Numbered from the stretch's first letter, positions 1-10,236 are shown. The stretch: 64,000 bases of DNA from CAVXNP01 sp963763305 (GCA_963763305.1 CAVXNP010000001.1:2232001-2296000); one strand, 5' to 3'. The notes: generated by a model not told the origin, from the sequence alone. Numbers and translations are program-made.

Positions 1-580
1 CCTTCATGATGTCCGGCAGCTTGATGAAGCGCGGCTCGTTCAGGCGCAGGTCGGTGGTGATGACCGCCGGCAGCTCGGCTTCGATCACTTCCAGGCCGGC
101 ATCCACCTCGCGGGTCACCGTGGCCTTGCCGTCGGCGATCTCGACCTTGCCGGCGAAGGTGGCCTGCGGGCGGTCCCACAGCGCGGCCAGCATCTGGCCG
201 GTCTGGTTGGCGTCGTCGTCGATCGCCTGCTTGCCCAGGATCACCAGGCCCGGCTGCTCCTTCTCCACCAGCTTCAGGAACACCCGCGCGGCGGTGAGCG
301 GCTGGACCGCTTCGGCGGTGACCACGTGGATGGCGCGGTTGGCGCCCATCGCCAGGCCGTTGCGCAGGTGGGCGGTGAGGTCGGCCGGGCCGATGCCGAC
401 CACGATCACTTCCTCGGCCACGCCTTTCTCGCGCAGGCGCAAGGCTTCTTCCAGCGCAATGTCGTCGAACGGATTGGCGGACAGCTTCACGCCGTCGGTG
501 ACCACGCCACTGTTGTCGGGTTTCACCTGGATGCGCACGTTGTAGTCCACGACGCGCTTGTAGCCGACCAGAATCTTCAT
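1..580 (-). CDS. etfB: Electron transfer flavoprotein subunit beta (partial, runs off left edge)
   Basis: Small subunit of the heterodimeric electron transfer flavoprotein, which takes electrons from acyl-CoA and other dehydrogenases and passes them to ETF-ubiquinone oxidoreductase. The reverse strand opens with MKILVGYKRVVDYNVRIQ, followed by the family segment KLSANPFDDIALEEALRL and a nucleotide-binding stretch around VVGIG. About 193 codons are visible of a usual ~250, so the C-terminus lies outside the window; etfA is expected next to it. The start ATG at 580 has an upstream GGAAACAGC. Its electron acceptor enzyme is encoded upstream on the same strand at 4905-6507. Confidence 0.95.
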   Translation of the reverse strand, partial: MKILVGYKRVVDYNVRIQVKPDNSGVVTDGVKLSANPFDDIALEEALRLREKGVAEEVIVVGIGPADLTAHLRNGLAMGANRAIHVVTAEAVQPLTAARVFLKLVEKEQPGLVILGKQAIDDDANQTGQMLAALWDRPQATFAGKVEIADGKATVTREVDAGLEVIEAELPAVITTDLRLNEPRFIKLPDIMK

Positions 581-692
581 GTGCTGTTTCCTGTCTCGTT
601 GACTGCCCCTGCGGGGGCGCGTGACTTCCCATTCTACCCGGCATCAAACGATTGCATGAAGGACGGCTGCGTGAAGCGTCGGGCGGCCCGCC

Positions 693-2756
693 TCAGCCAC
701 TTCGGCGGGCGTAGGGGTAAGGTGCGTCGGGGCTGCTGGCGAGCCCCAGCAGATCGGTAGCGCCAATGGTCCGAAAACCTGCGGCGCGGGCACTCAGGCA
801 GAACGTGCGTTCCACCGCGTGCGCCAGGGTGCCGTCGAGCTGGCCGGCCTCTGGTTCGAAATCGGCGATTTCCAGGTGGGCATCCAGAACGGGCCGAAGC
901 GCTGCTGGTCGCGACCAGAACATGCTGCCAGCGATGAAATGGCCCTTATCGTCCGTTGGCTCGGAGATGCCGAGTCGGCGGGTGAGGTAGTCGACATTTG
1001 CCCGATTGGCACCCCAATAGTGATGTTGCGGTTGCAGGTGGCCTTCTGCATATACCAGCCCCAGATCGGCGTTCTCCCGGAATGCGGTGACGATGCGTTC
1101 GGCGCGCGCGCGAGATAGCAGGCGCTCAAGCAGCTCACGGCGCCAGATATCGCCGTCCTCGCGATGAGTGGAGCGCTTGCCATGCAGCTTCAACACTGTG
1201 GTGACGCCCTCGTCGAGCAGACGATTGGCCACGTGAAGGAACGGCAGGATGTCGCGGCCGCGGTTTTCGAACACCCTGAGTTCCGCCTGAAGGCCAAGTA
1301 CCGCGATGCGTTCGCGGACGAGGGATTCGCGTTCCTCGGCGGTGGTGATGATGACGCGCCAGTCGATTCCGCTTGCGAGCAAGGCCACCACCAGCTCATC
1401 CAGCAGCTCCGGATACCAGATGTGGATGACCGCGCACGGGCGCTCGTCCGCTTGGCGCGGCGGCTGCAGTGCGGCGCGAGTGGCCTCAAGCCAGCCATGC
1501 CCGAGCCGACTGTCAGGCTCCAGCAGGGCACCTTCGGCCCACTCGTTCCACGCGTTGACGAACACCATCGGCTGGGTTGGGAACCGACGTCGGGCCGTGT
1601 TTACGGCGTGGCGAAGCCAGTCGCGATAGCCGCGGGGCGAGGCGTGCGCGAACACGCGACCACGGCCGCTGCGGCGCGGCTCGTTGTCCCAGCCGCAGTT
1701 GACCCCCGGGTAGCGCGGATACGCAGGGTCGTCCTGCGCCATGGCATCGCGGGCAAGCACGCGCCAGTCGTACACATCGCCGCCGTAGTCGGGGTTGAGC
1801 AGCCGCTGGTGCGCGGTAATAGGCGTGGGCGTGGTGTTGTTGGGAGGAAACTCCACTGCCGCGTCGAAGCCAATGCTGCGCGGGTCCACTCGATCGAAGC
1901 TCTGCACATACGCCAGATGAAGTTCACCGATGCCGTTGGCACGGCACCAGTCGCGCCAGCGACGAGCGGTGGCCTTTGCATCCGGTAGCAGGCCGGGGCG
2001 ATACACCAGCAGCAACGGCTTGCCATCCACGCGCAGGTAGCGCGGATCGGCCAGGTAGGCCGACAGGTACTTGATGAAAGCGATATCGTCCGCATCGCTG
2101 TGCTGCTGGGCGATCAGGATGTCATCGGCGCGGCCGTTCCAGCGGCGCGACCAGTTCTCGTTTGCCCAGCACAGGCACAGTGGTAGATCCAGCGTGGGAT
2201 CGGCCAGCCATTGTTGCAGTGGTGCCTCGAGCAGGGTCTTGCCGGCAAACCAGTAAAAGTAGCTGCAGAACGCCCCGATGCCGTACTCGCGCGCCAGCGT
2301 CATCTGCTGCCGCATCACGCTGGGCAGGCGCAAGTCGTAGAAGCCCAGTGAACCTGGCAGGCGCGGCTGGTTGTGGCCTTCGAACTGCGGCAGCGCACGC
2401 GTCACGTTGTGCCATTCGGTGAAACCCTCACCCCACCAGGCGTTGTTTTCCGGGATGGGATGGAACTGGGGCAGGTAGAACGCCACCACGGTTGCCGGCA
2501 ATGCAGCCGGTAGCGTGTCGCTGCGGTGCGCCACGTAGCCGACGGCCGGCCCGCCAATCATCTGTCGCGCGCGACGCGGCGAGCTGTCGCCCGGCGCGAT
2601 CGCCCGGCCGCGTGGTCCTGCCGGCAGCAGCTCCTGGTAGCGGTCGAGAAAGCGCTGGCGCCAGCGGTCCCGCGCGCTCGCCGGCATTGGCGTCAGGCGG
2701 AAACCCGTTTGCAACACGGCGAACAGGCAGCGTTTGGCGAAGTCACGTGGCGACAT
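693..2756 (-). CDS. WbsX-like glycosyltransferase fused to a rhamnan-synthesis RgpF-like domain
   Basis: Predicted cytoplasmic enzyme of surface polysaccharide (O-antigen or capsule) assembly, 687 residues. The N-terminal ~430 residues are WbsX/GH99-like: FYLPQFHPIPENNAWWGEGF near residue 90, then AFCSYFYWF and ENWSRRWNG. The C-terminal ~240 residues match the rhamnan synthesis protein F type (IHIWYPELLDELV, FENRGRDILPFL, LKLHGKRSTHR). Both modules occur together in polysaccharide clusters. It follows the next glycosyltransferase by 50 bases on the same strand and probably shares its transcript. Donor and acceptor sugars cannot be told from sequence. Confidence 0.85.
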   Translation of the reverse strand: MSPRDFAKRCLFAVLQTGFRLTPMPASARDRWRQRFLDRYQELLPAGPRGRAIAPGDSSPRRARQMIGGPAVGYVAHRSDTLPAALPATVVAFYLPQFHPIPENNAWWGEGFTEWHNVTRALPQFEGHNQPRLPGSLGFYDLRLPSVMRQQMTLAREYGIGAFCSYFYWFAGKTLLEAPLQQWLADPTLDLPLCLCWANENWSRRWNGRADDILIAQQHSDADDIAFIKYLSAYLADPRYLRVDGKPLLLVYRPGLLPDAKATARRWRDWCRANGIGELHLAYVQSFDRVDPRSIGFDAAVEFPPNNTTPTPITAHQRLLNPDYGGDVYDWRVLARDAMAQDDPAYPRYPGVNCGWDNEPRRSGRGRVFAHASPRGYRDWLRHAVNTARRRFPTQPMVFVNAWNEWAEGALLEPDSRLGHGWLEATRAALQPPRQADERPCAVIHIWYPELLDELVVALLASGIDWRVIITTAEERESLVRERIAVLGLQAELRVFENRGRDILPFLHVANRLLDEGVTTVLKLHGKRSTHREDGDIWRRELLERLLSRARAERIVTAFRENADLGLVYAEGHLQPQHHYWGANRANVDYLTRRLGISEPTDDKGHFIAGSMFWSRPAALRPVLDAHLEIADFEPEAGQLDGTLAHAVERTFCLSARAAGFRTIGATDLLGLASSPDAPYPYARRSG

Positions 2757-2806
2757 GGGCGGCTATCAAAGGCAATGGACGAGCATCGCGGGTGACCTGC
2801 TCGAGG

Positions 2807-4888
2807 TCAATCCAGCACCCGATGCAGTACGGCGGCAGCGGCGGCAGCGGAGAAGTGTTGGCGTACGTTGGCAAGGCCGAGGTCGGAAAGGCGCTGCCAA
2901 AGCGCGTGGTCACCCTGCAGGCGCAGCACGGCGTCGACGAACGTTGCGGCATCGTCGGCCACCAGGACATCGACGCCGTCGGTAAGCTGCATGCCTTCGG
3001 TGGCAATCGATGTTGCGATGACCGGTACGCCATGGCTCATCGCCATGTTGATCTTGCCCTTCACGCCGGCGCCAAAACGCAGCGGCGCCAGGCTGGCGAG
3101 GCAGCCGTCCAGCCATGGCGTCAGATCAGCCACACGGCCATGGAGCTCGAGTCCGGCTGCCTTCAATTCGGATCGCGCGCTGTCGGGCACGTCGCCCAGC
3201 ACGTGTACGCAGATCGACGGTAGCGCTGTGCGCAGTCTCGGCAGGATCTCGTTGGCCAGCCAGCGCACGGCATCGCCGTTGGGAGGGTGGCCAAAACCGC
3301 CGATGAAGACCAGGTCTTGCCGCGCGGCATGGGGCTGCCGGCAGCCATGGACTTCATGGATGTTGGACAGCAGCTCAACTCGAGCTTGCGGCAGCATCTG
3401 CCTCAGCAACGACTGCTCGTGCGGGCTGACCACGAAGCTCACGTCGCTGGCCGCGATCAGGGCCAGTTCGCTGCGCTGCGACACCTGTGCCTGCCGGCCC
3501 ATGGAGGCGTTGCCAATGAGGTTCGCGGCGCGCTGTTCGCGCAGGAAATGCAGATCCACGGTGTCGAACAGCAGGCGCGCCTGCGGCGCGTGTTTGCGAA
3601 CGAGCTCCGCGTACTGGCCGGCTACGGTGTGCCGGCACAGCATCACGGCATGCAGATCTCGGCCGTGCTTGCGCAACCAGCCGGGCAGGTCCGATACCCA
3701 GGGGCGAGGCATCACTTCCACCCCGATGGCGCCGAGCGTAGCCAGTTCGCCTGCACTGGCTCGGCCATCGTCGGGCAGGAATCGCACGTGCCAGCCCTGT
3801 TCGACGAGCAGGCGGAAAATGGCGCACAGCCTAAGCGATCCGGAGTCGCGGGTCGCATCCGGGGTCATCGCATCTACCACCAGGATCTGACCGCGTCGCC
3901 GCTGATGAATGGCTTGCGGCAGGGGTGTGCCTACCCCTGGCTGCCTGGCTACGGCGGCAGCCCACTTCCGCGCGAACGTGGCCTGGTTGATCACCTGGTG
4001 CCGCTTGATTCCGCTGGCCAGATCGGTGCCGGAGCTGATGCCCTCGCAATGGATCACCGTGCTGGCAGGCTCATAGTACGCGCGTAGCCCGGCCTCGCGC
4101 ACGGCAAAAGCCAGGTCGGTGTCCTCGTAGTAGGCCGGCGCGTAGCGTGCATCGAAGCCGCCCACGGCATGGAACAGTTCGGTCCGGACCATCAGCGCCG
4201 CGCCGGACACATAGTCGGTCTCGCGACGGTAACCGTAGGCCGGATCGTCCCGGGGCTCGAAGCGGCCAACGTTCCAGCAACTGCCATCGGTGAACACCAG
4301 TCCGCCGGCTTCCTGCAGGCGGCCGTCCGGGTAGACAAGCCGGCTGCCGGCGATGCCGCAGTCCGCGCGCTCTGCGAAACAGCCAAGCAACGCGTCGAGC
4401 CAGCCCGGCGTGACCTGGGTGTCGTTGTTGAGAAATAACAGGAACTCGCCCCTTGCGGCCTTCGCCCCGGCATTACTGCTGCCGATGAAGCCAAGATTGC
4501 GTTCGTTCCTTATCAGGCGCAGGCCCGCGATCCGGGCGAGCGTGGCCGCACTGTCGTCGGGCGAGGCATCGTCCACGACGATCACTTCGAACGGCGCCTG
4601 CGCACCGTGTCGGAGGATCGAGCGCAGGCAGGCCAGCGTGTAGGGCAGCTTGCCATGCACCGGCACAATTACGGAGACCTTTGGGCTGGAACTTGTCGGC
4701 ATTGCAAAGGGGGCGAACGGTTGCTCCAGCGGCAGCAGAGCCAGCGAATCGTCGCTAGTCGGACGGCGGCGAAACTCCCGCGCGATACGCAGCACGGTGC
4801 CGCGCCAGCCGCGCAGCGCCACGCTGCCGCGCATCCGTTGCAGCAGATAGTTGGTGCGCTTGAGGCGCCAGTGGAGCTTGCCGATCAA
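2807..4888 (-). CDS. Two-domain glycosyltransferase (GT2 followed by GT4-like)
   Basis: Predicted polysaccharide glycosyltransferase of about 693 residues. The N-terminal half is a GT-A family 2 domain beginning at KVSVIVPVHGKLPYTLACL (around residue 70) with EVIVVDDASPD, the FLNNDTQV metal-binding region and YYEDTDLAFAVR. The C-terminal half, from ILVVDAMTPDATRDSGSLR, is a GT-B (GT1/GT4-like) domain with FIGGFGHPPNGDAV and LAPLRFGAGVKGKI. I place the start at the TTG at 4888, 17 bases after the ETF-QO stop, because the frame further upstream lies inside that gene; an ATG at residue 19 is the alternative. It shows no frame breaks and forms a pair with the WbsX-like gene. Confidence 0.82.
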   Translation of the reverse strand: MIGKLHWRLKRTNYLLQRMRGSVALRGWRGTVLRIAREFRRRPTSDDSLALLPLEQPFAPFAMPTSSSPKVSVIVPVHGKLPYTLACLRSILRHGAQAPFEVIVVDDASPDDSAATLARIAGLRLIRNERNLGFIGSSNAGAKAARGEFLLFLNNDTQVTPGWLDALLGCFAERADCGIAGSRLVYPDGRLQEAGGLVFTDGSCWNVGRFEPRDDPAYGYRRETDYVSGAALMVRTELFHAVGGFDARYAPAYYEDTDLAFAVREAGLRAYYEPASTVIHCEGISSGTDLASGIKRHQVINQATFARKWAAAVARQPGVGTPLPQAIHQRRRGQILVVDAMTPDATRDSGSLRLCAIFRLLVEQGWHVRFLPDDGRASAGELATLGAIGVEVMPRPWVSDLPGWLRKHGRDLHAVMLCRHTVAGQYAELVRKHAPQARLLFDTVDLHFLREQRAANLIGNASMGRQAQVSQRSELALIAASDVSFVVSPHEQSLLRQMLPQARVELLSNIHEVHGCRQPHAARQDLVFIGGFGHPPNGDAVRWLANEILPRLRTALPSICVHVLGDVPDSARSELKAAGLELHGRVADLTPWLDGCLASLAPLRFGAGVKGKINMAMSHGVPVIATSIATEGMQLTDGVDVLVADDAATFVDAVLRLQGDHALWQRLSDLGLANVRQHFSAAAAAAVLHRVLD

Positions 4889-4904
4889 TGCGAACCCCGT
4901 TGAC

Positions 4905-6507
4905 CTACAGATTCTGGTAATTCGGCCCCGAGCCGCCTTCGGGCGTGACCCAGTTGATGATCTCGTACGGGTCCTTGATGTCGCAGGTCTTGCAGTGCAC
5001 GCAGTTGGCGGCATTGATCTGCAGCCGCTTGCCACCCTCGTCCTCGACGATCTCGTAGACATTGGCCGGGCAGAAGCGCTGGCAGGGGTTGCCGTACTCC
5101 ACCGTGCAGCGGTCGATGCAGATGCTGGTGTCGGCCACGTGCAGGTGGACCGGCTGGTCCTCGTCGTGCTCGGTGGCGGCGAAGTACACCCCGGCCAGGC
5201 GATCGCGCGGCGGAAGGTCGCGCTGGCGGTAGTCGCGCTTGGGCGCCTCGTACTCGCCCAGCTTTTCCATCTGGCACCAGTCCGGTTTGTTCTTCAGCGT
5301 CCAGGGCGAGCGACCGCCGGTGGCGGTTTCCCAGGCGGCGTTGGCCAGGCCGAACCAGAAGCCCTTCTTGAAGCCGGGCTTGACGTTGCGCACTTTCCTG
5401 CAGCTCGGCCATTACCGCCGAGTCGCGCAGCTGGGCGTCGAAGCCGGCCGGTTGCAGATCGTGCGCGGCCAGGTGCTCGGCCGCCAGCATGCCGCTCCTG
5501 ATTGCCTGGTGAGTGCCCTTGATCTTGGGCACGTTGAGCAGGCCGGCGGTGTCGCCGATCAGCAGCGCGCCGGGCATCTCCACCTTCGGCAGCGACTGGT
5601 AGCCGCCGGTGACGATGGCACGGGCACCTGCTGAGACGATCTCGCCGCCTTCCAGCAACGGCTTGACCGAGGGGTGGTTCTTCCACTGCTGGAAGGCCTC
5701 CCATGGCATGTAGTTCGGGTCGCGGTAGTCCAGCCCGCTGACGTAGCCCAGCGCGATGCGGTCGCCGTCCAGGTGATACAGGAAGCTGCCGCCGTAGGTG
5801 TGGTTGTCCGCTGGCCAGCCGACGCTGTGCACGATCTTGCCGGGGCTGACCCGGCCGGCGGGGACCTGCCACAGCTCCTTGATGCCGATGGAGAAGCCCT
5901 GCGGGTCCGAATCCTTGTCCAGTTCGAAGCGCTTGATCAGCTGCTTGGTCAGGCTGCCACGCGCGCCTTCGGCCAGTACGGTGACCTTCGCCTTGATGTC
6001 GATGCCCTGGGTGTAGCCACTCTTGTGCGAGCCGTCGCGGGCCACGCCCATGTCGCCGATCCGCACGCCGGCCACCGAGCCGTCCTCGTTATATACGGTG
6101 TCCGCCGCAGCGAAGCCCGGAAACACGTCCACGCCGAGCGCTTCGGCCTGCGGCGCCAGCCAGGCGCACATGGCGCCCAGCGACACGATGAAGTTGCCAT
6201 GGTTGTTCATCCCCGGCGGCACCGGCAGCTTGCGCCCGCCGTCGGCGCTGAGCAGCCAGAACTCGTCCTCGGTGGCGGGTACGCAGATCGGCGGCGGGTT
6301 GTCGCGCCAGCCCGGCAGCAGCGCATCCAGCGGCTGCGGCTCGATCACCGCGCCGGACAGGATCTGCGCGCCCACGGTGGAGGCCTTCTCGATCACGCAG
6401 ACGGTGGTGTCCGGCTTGAGCTGCTTGAGGCGGATGGCGAACGACAGCCCGGCCGGGCCGGCGCCCACCACCACCACGTCGTATTCCATCGTTTCGCGTT
6501 CGCTCAT
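4905..6507 (-). CDS. Electron transfer flavoprotein-ubiquinone oxidoreductase (one frame disruption)
   Basis: Membrane-associated flavo-iron-sulfur protein that moves electrons from ETF to ubiquinone. The N-terminus has the FAD dinucleotide motif VVVVGAGPAGLSFAIRL. The C-terminus is a 4Fe-4S ferredoxin region with CTVEYGNPCQRFCPANVYEI and NAANCVHCKTCDIKDP. Length after repair is about 533 residues, normal for the family. The frame breaks near 5394: AELQE is followed in the +1 frame by VRNVKPGFKKGFWFG. The site is GGAAAGTGCG, where dropping one A restores the family sequence, so a homopolymer error is likely. Starts with ATG at 6507. The etfB gene lies about 4.3 kb downstream on the same strand. 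Confidence 0.93.
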
Positions 6508-6667
6508 GGCGGGCTCCGTCGTGCGTCAATGGGTAAGGGGCGGGCACGAGCCTCGCCGATCTGCCATTGTCCGTATTCATGCGCCAACCGGCAAACCGGA
6601 CCGGACGCTTGCAATCGTTTCACCCGCCATGGCGATAATCACGTCAATGACATGTAAGGAAAGCTGC

Positions 6668-8065
6668 ATGAATCCAATGCCGCCGATCGCCGACCAGGAC
6701 ATGCGTCGCGCCACGGTCTGCCAGTTGCTGCATTGGCTGGCCTCCGGACGGGTCAGCCCGCAGGGGCTGGCGGATGTCTACCAGGAGGCCATCGAGCGCA
6801 TCAATCCCCAGGTCAACGCCTATGTCGATCTGCGCTCGGCGATGCTGCAGGAACAGGCCCAGACCGCCGAGCGGCGTCGCCGGGCCGGGGTGATCGGGCG
6901 TCTGGACGGTATCCCCATCGCGGTGAAGGACAACTTCGACATCGCCGGCTGGCCGACCCGGGCCGGTTTGCCCACGCGCGACGCGCCGGTGCGGCATGAC
7001 GCGCATGTGGTGGCACGTCTGCGCGCGTCCGGCGCGGTGCTGGTGGGCAAGACCAATATGGACGAGGGTGCGTTGGGGGTCATCACCGACAACCCGCACT
7101 TCGGTCCCACGCGCAACCCGTACCGGCTCGACTGCAGTGCCGGCGGCTCCTCCGGCGGAGCGGCCGCGGCCGTGGCCGCAGGTCTGGCCGCGGCCGCGGT
7201 GGGTACCGACAGCCTCGGTTCGATCCGCATTCCGGCCAGCTATTGCGGCCTCTATGCACTGAAGCCGACGCACGGCGAAATATCTGCCCGTGGCGTGGTG
7301 CCGGCGGCGCGCCGGCTGGATGCGGTCGGCCTGCTTGCGCGCAGCGTCGAGGACCTGACCGTGCTGTTGCAGGTGCTTGCCGGGTACGATGCCGACGATG
7401 CGCGTTCGCGCCGCCGCCGCGTCGCATTCTCGCTGCCGGACTGGGAGCCGGGAAACCTGCGCGCGGGCCTGCTGCCGGACCTGGCGGGGTTGGGCGTGCA
7501 AGCGGAGGTGATCGAGGTGTTCGAGGCGGCGCTGGCGCGCCTGCCGCATGCGCTGGGCGACCGCCGCATCGTCGACTTCGACGACTGGAACTTCGCGCGC
7601 ACCCGCCGCGCCGGCCTGCTGTTGATGGAGGCCGAGATGCTGGGCACCTTCGCCGATGACCTGCGGGACACCGCGCACCCGGTCTCGCCGCTTTTCCGCG
7701 ACATGCTCGGCTATGCCGCGGGCAAGAGCGCGGCCGACTATGCCTCGGCCGACCGGGTTCTGGATGCCGCCACCTTGAAGATGCGCCGGCTGTTTGGCCA
7801 GGTCGACGTGCTGGTGCTGCCGACCACGCCCCAGGGCGCGTTCCCTCTGGACGGGCCGGCGCCCGATTCGATCGCCGACCTCACCAGCTTCGCCAGCCTG
7901 GCCGGCTGCCCGGCGGTGAGTCTGCCGATGGGAACCCTGCCGAACGGTCTGCCCATCGGCCTGCAACTGGTCGGTGCGCGAGGCTCGGACCTGCGCCTGC
8001 TGGAACTGGCCGCCGCTTGTGCCTCCACCCTGGACGCCGAGCCGGCGTATCCGGCGATCGCCTGA
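6668..8065 (+). CDS. Amidase of the amidase-signature family
   Basis: Hydrolase of about 465 residues that cleaves carboxamide bonds, relative of GatA and aliphatic amidases. The Ser-cisSer-Lys triad is visible: Lys in IAVKDNFDIAGWPTRAG, the glycine/serine signature CSAGGSSGGAAAAVAAG, and the nucleophile region TDSLGSIRIPASYCGLY. Start chosen at 6668 because of the upstream TAAGGAAAG; the frame stays open further upstream but overlaps the ETF-QO promoter region and lacks homology. No gatC or gatB neighbours, so it is unlikely to be the tRNA amidotransferase subunit; the substrate is unknown. Confidence 0.88.
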   Translation: MNPMPPIADQDMRRATVCQLLHWLASGRVSPQGLADVYQEAIERINPQVNAYVDLRSAMLQEQAQTAERRRRAGVIGRLDGIPIAVKDNFDIAGWPTRAGLPTRDAPVRHDAHVVARLRASGAVLVGKTNMDEGALGVITDNPHFGPTRNPYRLDCSAGGSSGGAAAAVAAGLAAAAVGTDSLGSIRIPASYCGLYALKPTHGEISARGVVPAARRLDAVGLLARSVEDLTVLLQVLAGYDADDARSRRRRVAFSLPDWEPGNLRAGLLPDLAGLGVQAEVIEVFEAALARLPHALGDRRIVDFDDWNFARTRRAGLLLMEAEMLGTFADDLRDTAHPVSPLFRDMLGYAAGKSAADYASADRVLDAATLKMRRLFGQVDVLVLPTTPQGAFPLDGPAPDSIADLTSFASLAGCPAVSLPMGTLPNGLPIGLQLVGARGSDLRLLELAAACASTLDAEPAYPAIA

Positions 8066-8295
8066 GTGGCGTCCGGGAGGGCGCGCGGTCCTCGTCATGC
8101 GCGTCGTCCCGGAGCAGGCTGTTCGTGTCCGGCTATCGTTGAACCGGCGCGGTATTGCCCAGGCCATGCCCCCGCGGCTGGTGGGCTCCCGTTGTGCCGG
8201 GCACCAGTGAGCCAAGGCCGGGGTCCAGTGCCTTGAGCTCGGTGGTCCGACACGCCATGGACTGTCGGTCGAAGTATTCCTTGTTGGCCTGCGCC

Positions 8296-8937
8296 ATGAA
8301 CGACGGACCCCACAACGACAAGCGATGGCAGGCGCTGACGCTGCCGGGGGCGGCCATCGACTGGGTGCCGCACTGGCTGGGTGACGGCGAAGCGGACACG
8401 CTGTTTACCACCCTGCACCAGGGCATCGGCTGGGAGCGTCATCGCATCCGCCTGTTCGGTCGCAGCCTGGAGGTGCCCCGGCTGAGCTGCTGGATCGGCG
8501 ACACCGGCGCCGCTTACACCTATTCGGGTAGTCGCTTCGAACCTCGACCCTGGCCGTCGGCATTGCAGGATCTGCGCCGGCGCGTCGAACATGCCTGCGG
8601 CGCGCGCTTCAACAGCGTGCTGGCCAACCTGTATCGCGATGGTCGCGACAGCATGGGCTGGCACAGCGACGATGAGCCGGAACTCGGCCCGACGCCGGTC
8701 ATCGCCTCGCTCAGCCTGGGCGGCGAGCGCCGGTTCCGGCTGCGACGTCGATTGCCACGGGGCGTCAAACCCGGCCCGGAGGACTCGCTGGAACTGCACC
8801 TGCCGCACGGCAGCCTGCTGCGCATGGCAGGGGACACCCAGCGCCTGTATCGGCACGACCTGCCGCGGACGAAGGCTGCCGTAGCCGCGCGGATCAACCT
8901 CACCTTCCGCTGGGTCGAGACCGACACCGCAGCCTGA
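8296..8937 (+). CDS. AlkB-like alpha-ketoglutarate-dependent dioxygenase
   Basis: Predicted Fe(II)/2-oxoglutarate oxygenase of about 213 residues, of the AlkB group that reverses alkylation damage in nucleic acids by oxidative demethylation. Seen: FNSVLANLYRDGRDSMGWH, the metal motif WHSDDE, ASLSLGGERRFRLR, and the C-terminal 2-oxoglutarate-binding ARINLTFR. The ATG at 8296 gives the length normal for short bacterial AlkB homologues (ALKBH2/3-like). It stands alone ahead of gcvT; no ada or other adaptive-response gene is nearby. Confidence 0.88.
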   Translation: MNDGPHNDKRWQALTLPGAAIDWVPHWLGDGEADTLFTTLHQGIGWERHRIRLFGRSLEVPRLSCWIGDTGAAYTYSGSRFEPRPWPSALQDLRRRVEHACGARFNSVLANLYRDGRDSMGWHSDDEPELGPTPVIASLSLGGERRFRLRRRLPRGVKPGPEDSLELHLPHGSLLRMAGDTQRLYRHDLPRTKAAVAARINLTFRWVETDTAA

Positions 8938-9011
8938 TCGGGTCGCTGGAGCGGGTTGGATTGTGCGCGGGTGGCGGCGATAATCGCCCTTTCCCCAAGG
9001 TGTTTCCCGCG

Positions 9012-10112
9012 ATGACCGAGCAGACCGTTCTCAACGCCACCCACCGCGAAGCGGGTGCCCGCATGGTCGATTTCGGCGGCTGGGACATGCCGATCAACTA
9101 CGGTTCGCAGATCGAGGAGCATCACGCGGTTCGCCGTGACGCGGGAATGTTCGACGTCTCGCACATGACCGTGGTCGACCTGCACGGCGCGCGCACCCGG
9201 GAGTTCCTGCGCTATCTGCTGGCCAACAACGTCGACAAGCTCAAGACCCAGGGCAAGGCCCTGTACTCGTGCATGCTCAACGAGCAGGGCGGCGTCATCG
9301 ACGACCTGATCGTCTACTTCTTCGACGATGCCCACTACCGGCTGGTGGTGAACGCCTCCACGCGGGAGAAGGACCTGGCCTGGATCGAACGGCAGGCCCG
9401 GGCGTTCGAGGTCGAGGTCCACGAGCGTCCGGACTTCGCCATGATCGCGGTGCAGGGTCCGCAGGCACGGGGCAGGGTGATCGGCCTGCTGCAGGAGCTC
9501 GACCGCGAGCGGATCGAGAAGCTTGGCAAGTTCAGTGCCGCGGCGGCGCAGGGCCCGCATGGCATGCCGTTGTTCGTGGCGCGCACCGGTTATACCGGCG
9601 AGGACGGCTTCGAGATCATGCTGCCCAACGAGCATGCGGTCGCCTTGTGGCAGGCGCTGGTGGCCGCGGGAGTCGTCCCGGCGGGCCTCGGCGCGCGCGA
9701 TACCCTGCGCCTGGAGGCGGGCATGAACCTGTACGGACAGGACATGGACGAGACCGTCTCGCCCTGGGAAGCCAATCTGGGCTGGACGATCGCCCTGGAT
9801 GACGGGCGCGACTTCATCGGCCGCGCCGCCCTGGAAGCGCAGAAGGCGGCCGGAGTCCCGCGCGTGATGGTCGGCCTGGTGCTCGACGACAAGGGCGTGT
9901 TGCGCCATGGGCAGAAGGTGCTGACCGATCACGGCGAGGGCGAGGTCCTGTCGGGCAGCTTCTCGCCCACCCTGGGCAAGGCCGTGGCATTCGCGCGCAT
10001 CCCTGCCGGCGAGCCGGGCGACATCCGCGTGGATATCCGCGGTCGCGAAGTGCCGGTGCGCCGTGTGAAGTACCCGTTCGTGCGTGACGGCAAGCCCTGC
10101 GAAGGGATCTGA
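9012..10112 (+). CDS. gcvT: Aminomethyltransferase, glycine cleavage T protein
   Basis: Transfers the methylene group from the aminomethyl-lipoyl H protein to tetrahydrofolate and releases ammonia. 366 residues, with LNATHREAGARMVDFGGWDM near the N-terminus, GMFDVSHM, and the C-terminal beta-barrel region VRRVKYPFVRDGKPCEGI. ATG at 9012 is chosen over upstream in-frame codons because homology begins at MTEQT. The partner gcvH follows 124 bases downstream; gcvP is not in the window. No glycine riboswitch is recognisable in the short leader. Confidence 0.96.
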   Translation: MTEQTVLNATHREAGARMVDFGGWDMPINYGSQIEEHHAVRRDAGMFDVSHMTVVDLHGARTREFLRYLLANNVDKLKTQGKALYSCMLNEQGGVIDDLIVYFFDDAHYRLVVNASTREKDLAWIERQARAFEVEVHERPDFAMIAVQGPQARGRVIGLLQELDRERIEKLGKFSAAAAQGPHGMPLFVARTGYTGEDGFEIMLPNEHAVALWQALVAAGVVPAGLGARDTLRLEAGMNLYGQDMDETVSPWEANLGWTIALDDGRDFIGRAALEAQKAAGVPRVMVGLVLDDKGVLRHGQKVLTDHGEGEVLSGSFSPTLGKAVAFARIPAGEPGDIRVDIRGREVPVRRVKYPFVRDGKPCEGI

Positions 10113-10236
10113 ATCGCGCCGTCTGCCATCCCTCGCCCGTGCCCTGGCGACAGTGGATTGGTTAGAATCGGCGCACGCTTGACGGTTTCGGCCATGGCCG
10201 AAACCGCTCCCCCACACCTGACGACTGGACCTGACC

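Noticed and set aside
6023..6667. N-terminal extension of the amidase
   Set aside because: The upstream frame is antisense to ETF-QO and lacks amidase homology; a good ribosome site precedes the ATG at 6668.
8938..9011. Glycine riboswitch upstream of gcvT
   Set aside because: Only 74 bases lie between alkB-like and gcvT and they show no tandem aptamer pattern.
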